A stretch of 64,000 nt of DNA, taken from Echinococcus granulosus. Its lineage: Eukaryota > Platyhelminthes > Cestoda > Cyclophyllidea > Taeniidae. The position numbers were made by a program, and so were the translations under genes. The stretch spans positions 387,504 to 451,503 of the forward strand of contig NW_020170385.1 in the NCBI RefSeq assembly GCF_000524195.1, written 5' to 3'. The notes beneath the pieces are model-generated. The model searched no databases and was not told the origin of the DNA. It saw only the letters and a list, made by a program, of their open reading frames with translations. Shown one piece after another: positions 42,501-54,500 of the stretch (positions are counted from its first letter, which is position 1; each line of letters opens with the position of its first letter).

Positions 42501-45500
42501 CCATGTGAATGACAGCAGCATAATTGTAGACATGACCGATCAAACCAGTAGGTAGTGCTTCAGTAATATGAAACATGGGCACCTTGCCATATTCTATTTT
42601 TTCGTACCGTATACCAGCAATCCGAAGTTCATCGCTTTCAGATTCAAGCTATGGAAAACGATATTCCTGTGGCACAAATGAAGACAAAAACCGGGTTTAA
42701 GGGATCTAGAAACTTCTGCAAATCATTGGTTTGCTTGTTTTTATGTATGGGCAGTCGAGCTAACCACTCACCTATCAGAAGAAGGACATTCAAAGCAGCA
42801 AAAGCAAACTAAACGCAGTATGCATTTATAAGCTTGGAGATACCAAAGCCAAAATGCAGAATTTGGTCACGTAAAAAAACACAACTTTTTAACGGGTTGT
42901 TTAAATAATAACCAGCAAAAAACTAGACAGGCTTTCCAGTCCAGTTATTTGAAATTAGCACTGTACTTTGTAAAAGGTACGATTATGTAACACATTTGGT
43001 AGTCGTATCAAATCAGAATACAGCGTATAGTAGTTTAGAGTGCGACTTTAAAGGACTTATATCTTCAAAAATTTTCTGATGAGACATGTTTCGGTTCAAA
43101 TGCATAAAGGCAAAAGATGAAAAGTGAACGCATCTGACAGAGAAAAAACCACTTATGAGAGGCCGCACAAATGCTAGCCGGTACATGAGTGGTGGTTCAT
43201 CACCGAGATGGAAGGTTACTGATGCGTCGACTGGAATTTGCAGTCACCACGCACGTACACACATTTGAGGTCAAACGTCCGACATAAGCTGAGGCCCGGC
43301 GAGAGGCCACACAAACGGTTGTACACACACGCAAACAGACGGAGGTTAAAGGCCAGGGATGAGTGCTCCGTATAGGCGAGACACGCATGTCAATGCGTTA
43401 ACGGCACAAGTTGCCGTGGCTGAGAGAAATTATTCCGATTGATGGATATGTCCACCCTCTCTCCGGGGCGGCAAGTAGGGAGGCATAGAAAGCAGCTCCT
43501 CGTCTTGTACCAGTCAGCACTCCTATTTTAGTAATGCGTTCACTGCAAACCCTCTTGCATGGTCAGGTACAAATAATTTTCAGATTCACAAAGCCTTAGA
43601 TCGACGTTTTATCCTAATGGTTTTTACGTATTGAGGTGGGTCATTCTTTTAACTTTGTGCTTTAGGTTGGATAACGGTTAAGACACACAAAACGTTAACA
43701 TAGAATTTCCCATTAAATCGTTGATCCCGAACTAATTTACCCTATCAGTCTTATTACTAAATCAGAGAATAATAATGCTGCCACTCTCGATATGCCAGGA
43801 ATTCCTTCAGTACAATATTAAACCACTTTAAAGTGCATTCATCCGGAGTTTAACTGTTTCACTCATGCACACAGCTTTTCCAAGAACGTTAAATGCAAAA
43901 TTAGGCGCATTATTGAGAAGATAAGGTGAAATTTGGCGTGTAAATCATTGAGAACGTGAAATTTTGTCTTTGGAAATTACCCTTTTAGTTTCGACAACCA
44001 CTAATTGCAAAAGTTACCGAAACTATTGAGTCATCGAGGTGGAAAAAGTGGTTACATTTTCAATGCGGGCAGAAAAAGATGATCAAAGAAGGAGGCACTG
44101 AATGGCCTACCAACAAGACTAAAAGTCCAGTTGACTTTAGATGAAGCTCCAGAGGCCAATTCAATCTGGTAGAGCACGGTACCAGGGGGAGTTCGTGGAC
44201 TGACAGTCAAATTGAGAGGTGGGGCTGAGAGGAAGTGAATGCCATCATCCCCTGAGAGCGCTGACTCTGAGATTGGTGGCAGAAAGGAGACGTAGACTGC
44301 TGTTGGATGGGCAGTGAAGCGTGGAGGAGAACCGTGATCTCGTGCCGTCACCTATCACAAAATCCACAAAAGGTTACAACGGTGAGAATATAGCGAAAAG
44401 ACACTTGATCACCAATGAAGTTATAAAACTCCCGATATTGGGTTCCAACTAATCTCCCTTATTCCCAAATTTTCAAACCACTCCCAAGAATAATTCTTAA
44501 GGGTAGGAAGACGTCATACTGAGAGGAGGTAGTTGAGAAAGGGGAATGAGTTAAAAAAAACTTAAATCTTGACGTGTGCACATTTCCGTGTTTTATCCAA
44601 AAAAGGCATCGCTATATGGTAAGATATCAAAGACCAAACCACAAACAACAAGTGGAGAAAACCTTGAAAAGGGGGACAAATAGAACGTGGGTTTACCCTT
44701 GGTGGAATTTACAACCATTTGTGCCCTCACCGTGATGAACGAGACCAGGTAATAGACAGTAGGATTAACATCAAACATAGAATGATGACTTATCAACCAG
44801 CATCCTGACCTCCATGATCTTCAAAGTCATACTTAAGAATAATAACATTTATTAAATAAAACGAATATTGAACCCACGTTTTCACCGGGGTGGGATCCAA
44901 TGCGCCTTAATTTCCTCTAAGCACCTTCTTAATAAAAAAATGTCAAGTGTGAAAGAAACTAGAAATTAATGAGCGCGGTAGGGATAGGGGATATACTAGT
45001 CAGACGAAAACAGCACTGAAAAGTATACTTCCCCGCATGCCACAAGTGGATGACGACTGAGACTATCTAAGTGAGTGTAAAGGTTGCGAAAATTCTACTA
45101 ATGTTGGTAAATTTTCTGGCCCAAAAATGTTGTCTGTGGCAGACGATAGGGCGAAGGAAGGAGGAAAAATAGAATAAGTGGGAAACTCCAAACAAGGTTG
45201 GTTACTCGTTGGTGGATAAACGTATTCGATATATAATTAGAAAGTAAAAATAGTTCAGAGAACAAATATACCCAAATGACATGCTCAGAGGGGTGCATAA
45301 GAGGGACGCCAGTTAAGCAGACTTGTCCTGTGATTGAGTTAACAGAGAAGTATGTGTTGGGCTGCACCATCTCGTAGGCAACGCTGCCGTTGGCGCCGCG
45401 GTCCAGATCCACTGCGAAGACGCGACCAAAGCACTCGGAACTCTCACCATCACTGCTACCACCTATAGGGGCAGGAGAGGCGGCTGAAAATGAGTTCACG

Positions 45501-48500
45501 CAAGTTGTGCGCGTATGCACGCTGTTGAGAGAGGTGCAAGGCTAAAACTTTAGTGTGTCATGTTAAAAGATAGGTATACCGGTCTCATAATATTGTTTGT
45601 CAGAACCATCCAAGAATTTCCTTCTTCGCCCAAACCACGTGGATGGCTGTTTCTTCTATTATCACTAGTTGGTGCCACACGGATGCAGGATACATCCGGG
45701 GATACGTAAAGCTAATACATACATACCATAGGCGAGTTAGCTAACCACTTGGTACGATCAGATATGTGATATACACTAAACTTCAAACAAATTACTAAAC
45801 AATAGTAATGTTCAATGAAGAATTGGGGAATAATGGGTCTAGTGTGGCATATAAATAAACGTGCAAAAGAATAAGGGATTTGGCTCTCTACCAAATTAGG
45901 CATACAAAAATATACATTTATGCTGATTTTATTGGATAGCACATCACTATCAAATCGGACTTCAAACATCAACCATGCACTCGCAAGACATGGTGGATCT
46001 AACTTTGACGACTGGGTCACAGAGTTAGGATTTTATCTGAGCTCAAAAGAAAGGGAAAGATGTCTATGCGTATTTTCCTACACACACCCAACTCCCCCCC
46101 ATTTAAGTTAAATCTAACATCACAACTCCACTTCTCCGTCCGGCGATCGTTAATGAGCTATCACCAACAGCGATGGGGCTAGATTAACTCCAATAAACAG
46201 ACAGTTAAGTTCTAAAAATAGGCCCAAAATAATGCCAACATTTGTTGCTAACGCATTTGATCATACAAGCCACAAAATATTCAACCGTTTCTAGTAAATT
46301 ATGAGTGGAATAGGACGTTGCTCGTACAGATGGATGAGTAGCTACGTTTTAGTCGGAGAACATACCATTTGTCAAAACCATTTAATTTTCAATTTGTTGG
46401 CAGCTTACTGAGGAAACAAATATGGCAGATTCATTTACGCATCACGAGGTGTTGCGGTTCACTCCAAAATTGAGTAAAAAAAGCAATCCCTAGAAGGAAA
46501 ACTTGCAAGTCAAGGCGCAACTTAATTGCAGACTAGACATCTAGTAGAGTATAGGACTTTAATAGGCGAGATCGTTGATTTTGTAGCAGTGCAGTCTAAA
46601 ACTTCCCATTTCCATTTTTACCTTTTCAATAATTTCCACAGATTGAGACCATGCGAAACTTCAGAGTTAAAACCGCCACACTAGTAGATGCATGAGTGCG
46701 TATTTCTGCACTTTTCTTAAAGCGAATAAATCTAATTCTGTTAGCGCAACAATTATTCTGAGGTTGGAAAGAATATGCTGTACTTGTTGGGCTAGTCAAT
46801 TTGACATGACATACAATTTGACGCCCATAAACCGTGAACGCACACGACATTGGATACAAGATTGGCTTTTTCTCTAGGAAACTAATGCAAAGGACTATTA
46901 GTGCAATAATGGTGATTTATCAGGTGTACAAATTTTTACAGTATGAAAAAACAATTAAGTCAATCCAAAATTTAGGTGACTTGGTTTTAAGTAAGTTTAA
47001 GTATTTATATCAATTAATTGATATAAATCAAGATGATTGGGGAAATATTTTAACATTAGTCATTGCAAGAGATAATTGTCGCCAAATTACCACTGGTTTT
47101 ATTCGAAAAATGTGAAGACCAACACTTCCTTAATATCGGTGCAATTGATGGTAGTCATGGTTGTCATAAAATGACCAACTGCAAGTGAAGTCATGGTACC
47201 CACATCCCTTTGCTATCTACAATAAGGGAATCAGTCAGAATTTGTCTCCTCTCTCTACATGTGGCTGCATACTCGAGCCTCCTCGTACCACTTCGCCTCT
47301 CGTCCTTCCACCGCCTCAGCATTCTCGACACATCGGATGCCTGATTCGAGACAGACGTCTCCTGAACAGGGACACAACCAGAGGGTGTGCGTTACCAGGC
47401 AGCAAATCAAGGCTGCTGAACTATTCAGAGACGTGTAAACACACATCCGGTGTTTAAAACACATGCGGTTCTGCCACACACGGACATGCATCAACATGTG
47501 TATAATTTGAGGAGTAACTATCGAATTCATTCATCCCAAATGGGACTATTCCGCATGTTCAATGGTTGGCAGGATTTCTCTCACCCAAAAGTCACCAGAA
47601 CAATTAATATGGCAAACTGTCCGCAATTAAATATTTCTACAACAGACCAATAAAGGCGCAAAGAAGGCAACTATAGAAAAACGTCCTGTTTTTAGCTCAG
47701 GTTGATTGGCTCAGCCCAGTCCTTCTGCACCAGCCTTCAAAACTTTACTAACTGAAGAAAACAAAGCCGAGATGAATTTTAGTTCTTATTTGGTTACCCA
47801 GCTAGCTAAGAGCGCTGGAAGCGAAATGTAGAACACGCTGTTCTTATTTTTCTCAAAGGAAGTAGTCGATTGGGTGAAAACATTTTCCACCACCCTGACG
47901 GACCAATGAAATATTTGTTACTGAGATGCGCATTACTTGCCTACCTGTATGTTCTCGGAGAAACAATTTTTGGCTCGCGTAAGTAGTTGTCAACTAATAC
48001 TTCTACTTAGGATAGTCCACAATGGATACAAATCGATATGACAGAAGCATTAATTAGAAAATCAGAATGCGTAGGAGAGGCGATAAAAATCATAGACAAT
48101 TATATTAAGTGAAATGCACAGTGGCCTCTGCTCACAGCCCATTAAAAAGGTGCGCAGCGAGAAATCAGTCAACTCACCACCACCAAGGCGATAGAAGAAG
48201 TGGTAGCATTCGACCTCTTGCCCACCACCGCCTCTTGCTTCCTCCTGGGCACAGTCAACGCCAGTGAAGAGAAACTGCGGACTGTTGTCGTTAAGGTCAT
48301 CTATCACCACGGTGGCATGCACTTGTGTGGACCTCCTGGGGTATCCATTATCAGTGAGGGTGATCTAAAATTATGACACAAACAAATTGGCTTATTAATT
48401 AATAATGGCAGATTTTATAACAATAGACTCTTAAATGAGTTTTTTGGAGAAGTCATGTTGTGATTCCCAAATCTTTCAATGATAACCTCCACCGAGTAAG

Positions 48501-51500
48501 GCCTCTAAGTGTAATGGTATCAAAATATCCTTGATTTTACAGTTCAATTAATCTATTACTAACATTTTAATGCAAACAATAATTGTTTGAAATTTTAACA
48601 AGCATAAATACCGTGTACACAAAAACAATGTTTTTAGGCATTGTTAGAATCGATTTAAAGAGAGCCGGTGCGTCCGTACAATATGAAATCGCGATAGGAA
48701 ATCACGCCGTGAGTAAGCACAAATTAAACTGCAAAGCGCCCTGAGGACAAAAAAGACCATGTTGAACAAGTGAGAAGGGACACATAAACAAGAAAACACG
48801 GATTTTGCATTTTCATTAAGACTTCCGCATATCTCCCAAAGCAATGAAAAACCACTGGATTTCTAAAATGTTCCCAAGCAAGTTGGCCATCGATTTAAAT
48901 TTTAAGAAAGTGGATGAATAACGGACGTTAAGCGGATGGCGAAAAATGCTCCAGAGCTGGAGTCGACGGACAGGAGACGCTTATGGTCACTCCCACCGGA
49001 AGCAGCATTTATGAACACTGTTTCCATGCAAATCATTTAAAATTTTATTAGAAGAAAGCTACACATTTAGATAAAAGGAGAACCGAAGCCTCTCCCAAAA
49101 TTCAAATAGTACCGACTTTAGTACGGGCATTACGAGGCTATTATACTAGCAGAGGTAACCTATTCATGTGAACATGGCAGAGGTGTAAAGTGGAATACGG
49201 TGGGAGTGTCGCGCGCACATAAAAAAGGCATTTTTCCTGACCTATCTATGAGGTTTGGCCTTGGCGCCAAGCCAGTAGCTGTCAAGGAGTTTAAAGTTCG
49301 TCCTAATGGTTGGTTTTGCGCAATGTGCTCAAAGTCAAAGAGAAAAAAGAGTCTGAATCCAAAGACATTGTATTTTAGAAGATACAGACCAATAACGGAT
49401 ACTGAAACTAAAATGCAGAAAAGCCCTTCAATTACCCATTTTGAATTGAGAGTATTGATAGGTTAAGGACAAAAAACCCTGTTAGTTAATACAGCCGTCT
49501 ATTTCAAACGCAGAAGACATAAACTGATGCCAATGGTTAAGTGTAGCCAAGGTAGGACTTCTAGAAAAGCTGTGTGAAGTAGGAGTCTCGAAACTTACGA
49601 CCAGATTGACCTCGTCGGCGGGCTGGCCCTGGGCGTCTAGGAAGGAAGATTCGCGGTCTATTGGACGTAGGGATGTGGCAATTTGTCCTGAGAGGAGAGT
49701 GAAAAGCAATAAAATAGGTATCTTGCATACTCGCAATAACCAGTTTGCGATTAATGGGAGTTTTAAGGATGGTTTTCCGAATCGAAGAGACTTAACTGAA
49801 GCCAATTACTCAAGAATGCGACCCTTCGTATACAAAGTATTAGAAACCTGGAAATTACTCACCCTGAAATTAAAAACAAAAGATCTCAGTCTGTATGAAT
49901 AATTCAAGATTGACTACCGAAACCTAAGCATCAAATACACCTCTCCTAATGGCGCTTACTTCTCAAAACCGCCCAGCTATCGCATTGCTGTTGTTCCTAC
50001 TCAGACAATTCAGCTGTGTAAACAAAAGTCAGACAAAATTCAATGCACATTTGTGGTCGAAAAGCCCTAATTTGCGCATATTGCGCATTGGGGATTCACT
50101 AAACACCTACCGCCCGCGTTGAAATCGCCAATGAAAAGCAGAAACTTAGAAAACCTGCAATGCAAACCACGAATGATTATCACTACCTTTACAAATGAGT
50201 GCCAATAATAAACAAAATCGCTCCAAATATTAATAAAAGTGCCCGGCTATGTGTATAAATGTTATGCTAGTCGTATTTTTCAAAAAATCGGCCCGCGTTA
50301 AGAAATGTTGCAGGGCCAAAGCTCAAATACCCAAACGGAAGCGTTGATTTAATTGAAATACATTTAATTGCGATGAAAATTAGATTAACAAAATGCACTG
50401 TCAAAACAATCACGAAAAGGCAGGTATCATCATGCCATCAGCATTCAGTTAATAGGAAACGGGTTTTCATTTCCTATTAAGATATGTCACGGCCGAGGAC
50501 AAATAAAAGCCATAAAATCAGACATGCTCAAAAGAGCCAAAAGCCATCTGAAGTAAAGTGTACGAGTTAAAAAAACATGAAATATTCTATTGTGAGGAGA
50601 ATGGTAAGGGGAAAGCAGCACCCATTGGTACCCCTTTTTCAACGAAGAAGAGCTCCCACTTAGGCGACTTAACGAGGTTTTGCAAGGCTAATCATTCTCG
50701 TGCCGGCAGGAAAACGCTACCCAACGCGTCGAACCGATGGCTGACCCGTCTCTCGGACAGGAAAGAAGACGTGGTTGGGTTTGAGCCGAAAAATTAATCA
50801 AAATTCACCTTTAAGGTCCTCCAACGCATTCACATTAAGCAGTCAGAAGTAAAAACTCAAACGTATCAAAGAAGCAGCAACAATTTAAGTGAAATAGGAT
50901 ATTCGATATCGGAGCCGTTTGACACAAATGGCTTTTACATCACGGACTACTCCTTTACGTCGCCTCCTTTTGAATAAGTGTGTGCATCGAAAACCGACAT
51001 TTACGTTTTCGTGAATCTGTGATGTAAACAAGTGTTTGCTTACGCATCAAGCGAAATTGGTAGAAGCGAGTGGACTTCGAGAACTCGCGCATGAGCGCAC
51101 GTGTGGGGTTTTGTACCGGGAGCATCGTTAGTGCTCCAGTTTGCACATTTGTAAAATTGACATAGGTGTACTTTTTTTTTAGAAGTTTAATAGTTCTGTC
51201 TGACATGTAATCATACGGGTAATACGTCTCCTTAACGCAGTTAAAAGATCGAGTGGAAGCGACGCTTTGTGAACTACCGCATGCGAGGAACATAAACTAC
51301 CTGCCATTGTCAAATAAACATGCACCAGGATGGAGATTATGCTAACAGATGCAAGAGGCAGTTTAGCTCAACGAAATAACGAACAGGATGGAAGTGCACT
51401 CAAAACAGACCCGTGGATGGATTGATAATGAAGTGACCATCAGGGTCTCCGCTAATAATGGCGTGATGAAGCTGATGTCCCGTGGCATCCTTGTCTTCCC

Positions 51501-54500
51501 CGGTCACCGTAGCAACTATTGTGTGGGGTGGAGTGCCCTCGGTCACGTGGAATCGGTACTCCGGTGCGTCTGGCATAGGCCAGTTGTCATTCTCATCATC
51601 TATCTAAAGTGCAAAAAGCAGTCGTCTGGCCATGAATATCTGCTCCTACAAAACAAACCCCCTATGAGAGAATGAAACAGTCAGAACTGTACTGGTTGCA
51701 TTCGAGTGGGTTATCCTAAACCGTCTAAAGATCGGTTAAGGAAAGCTACAAGTGGTGTTGGTAGACTTCATATGAGAATTAGACAAAAAGATGCATTTGA
51801 AAATGTCCATGAAATGTACGACATGGTTTATTTTGTATACCGAACAATAAGGTAAAAAACAAAGAATTATAACCGCAAAGTTCACGTAGTTGTCATTATG
51901 CGTAGTTAAAAATTTCCATGAACTGAAGATGAGCATTTCCATTCCGTATCTACAGGTTTTCGTGTGGCAGGTTGTAACGGGGTGCATAATGTGAGTTTGC
52001 AGTCATTCTATCATAAATAAAGCTGAAAAGAGGGCCGAAATAATGTTGATGTGGGACGCACCTTGAGTCGCCAGATGCGTGCGGGAGCAAATTGCATTAA
52101 GGTTGAAACTAGTGGCGCTCTTTTTACATTCCTGTCTGCGAAGAAAATAGCGTGCCTCCTGCCTCGTGTAGAACCAAATGGAATTTATAGCTCAATGAAG
52201 ATAGGGGAAGTGATTCAAAATAGGCCCAACTGCCCAGTAAAGCTGGCACTTATTAAAGCACCGCAAACGAATAATTAATAGAATTGAATGATGCTGTCTA
52301 TAAACTCAATTTCAAAAAGAAGCACATGATTGATTCGAAATGGCAGCAAGCAGTTGCCATATTTACATCAGAACCAATAATCACATTAATTGAAGATGGA
52401 TCAGTTTGGTGCATCCTCTTCCACACGAGTTATAAATGACGAGATCGAAAAACCCTCTCAGAGAGAGGAACAGCTTGGTATAAGCTTTACGTATTCAGAC
52501 TGACGTAGAAAAAATAAGCAATTAACAGAATGAAAGAATCCGCAATGAAAGTCAATTTAGTAGCTGAAACGATTTTGATATAATTGGTAAATTAACAATA
52601 GTTCATTAGGGAGAAAAAAGGCCAGCGGATGAGTAATTAGGGCATATGAATGACCGGCCACATACAATTTGAAAAATTGAATGTTGGAACCAAGTGAAAT
52701 ACACACAAATGAACTAGTGAGAACGGCTGGACACAAAACGGTGCATGAATTTCTGTAAAGTAAAGCAGGCGCTAGGTCTTTTGGCCCAATCCATTATTTT
52801 GCGTGATGCAGCAAGTTTTTAGTCCGTAAAACATCTGAATTAATTGACGTCGGAATTCACATTATAAAGCAATTCTAGGTGAAAATTGTAACCAGGTTTA
52901 AAAATTTCCCATTTTAAAATCCAGAATTAGTTGAGGTGATGGGATTCAAGTTGGAACAAGCTTCATCGTCATGCAACGTAATCCTATGGAGCTGCATTGC
53001 TAATTTTTAACACAATGGAACCTATTCGCACCCAACCAGTGATTGATGCTTAAGTACTCCATCAAAATAGGAAACGCCTTAATATTAAGAAAATGAGGCG
53101 ATCATATTTTAAGCATTAAGACCAAAATACTCCTGATGTCAATCCATAAGTTAAGTTAAGTAGCAACAACACATTACTATGGTTCTTTCACAATAGTCTT
53201 CCACATTAAACTTGAAACATTGGAGCTAGAAATACGAAACAGGTGGGTCCATGCGCCGGCAAATTACGTATCCCATTACCTCTGGCTATGGAAATCCGAA
53301 ACCACAGACATGTAAGCAGTGCTGATTCAACGATGCCATGCTCCTTCAATGAGCAGCTTGCCAAAAGCACAGAGACAATTACCTACCTGTATAAAAACTT
53401 CGGCAACCGCGTGTCTGGTTGGAGTCCCATCCGTGGCGACAACAGCCCAGCTTAATGACTGGTCTTCTTCAGCGTAAAGCTCCAACCAATAGCCAACATA
53501 GAAGGGAGTACTTTCTGCGTCCAGTTCTCGAGTTGAAACAATAAAACCTACAATAGGGATAATCACGGCCGTAAACAAACGCAAAACTTATACAAAATGT
53601 TTGTACCTAGAGAAGGTATGCTAGATAACACAGCAGACTAACAACCCCATAAAATGAGCAATAAACAATCATTCGTAAAAATCCCCTTGTGTCAAGGATG
53701 GGTCAAACAGGATCAGCCGCGATCGTCTATCCTATTTTTATAATATTGGGCATTATAACCAAAATCACTTACATATCGTCAAAAAAAGAATGGATAAAAT
53801 TATAAGTGAGCTTCCATACCACTTGGAGTTTGATCGTATGCATGCTGTTTTGGCCTACAGGATGAAAATACACAGAAAAGCTGTAGGGATAGTAGAACTA
53901 GTTGAGATTGAGCTGCTGACGTGACGTGTAACGGGTATAATGGCGACAAAAAACAGAAAATCGAGCCATGGAGCTTAGGTATCGCAGTTCGACGACACTA
54001 CGCGGGGCTAAGGTTCACGTAAGAGGAATAACATCCCTGGGGTCCGCAATGATAACACCAGGGGGACAAATGGCAGGTCATCATACGGGCACTCATCTGT
54101 CAGGTTTTTATGGCCCTGAGGTTAACCCTTAAGCCATTCCATCGACTAAATTGATGAAGTGATGCAAATCATGGGTAGAAAAGAATGGTAATAAAACGAG
54201 CAGCAGTAAGGCTCGTCCAACAAAAAATAGAAAATAATAGTGCTAAAGAGACGCACCGTCAGGAGTTACAGTGAATGTTCCTAGTCCACTACCACCAACA
54301 GTCGTGTAGACTACGGGCAAGCCATCGGGATCGAAGGCACCAATACGCAGAGGTTTATCGCAGTCAATTTGAATTACTTGACTTCCTATGGGGGCGCCTT
54401 CACGCAGTCTTCCCTGGTAGAGTCCGCTGGGAGCATCGAATCTCGGAGGGTAGGCATTCACTCTCAAGCCCAGAATGGTTACCTTGAACTCAGTACTGGT

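Noticed and set aside
43190..43480. GC- and CA-rich patch in intron 8, considered as an exon or RNA gene
   Set aside because: No cadherin motif, no tRNA A/B box arrangement, and exons 8 and 9 join in phase without it.
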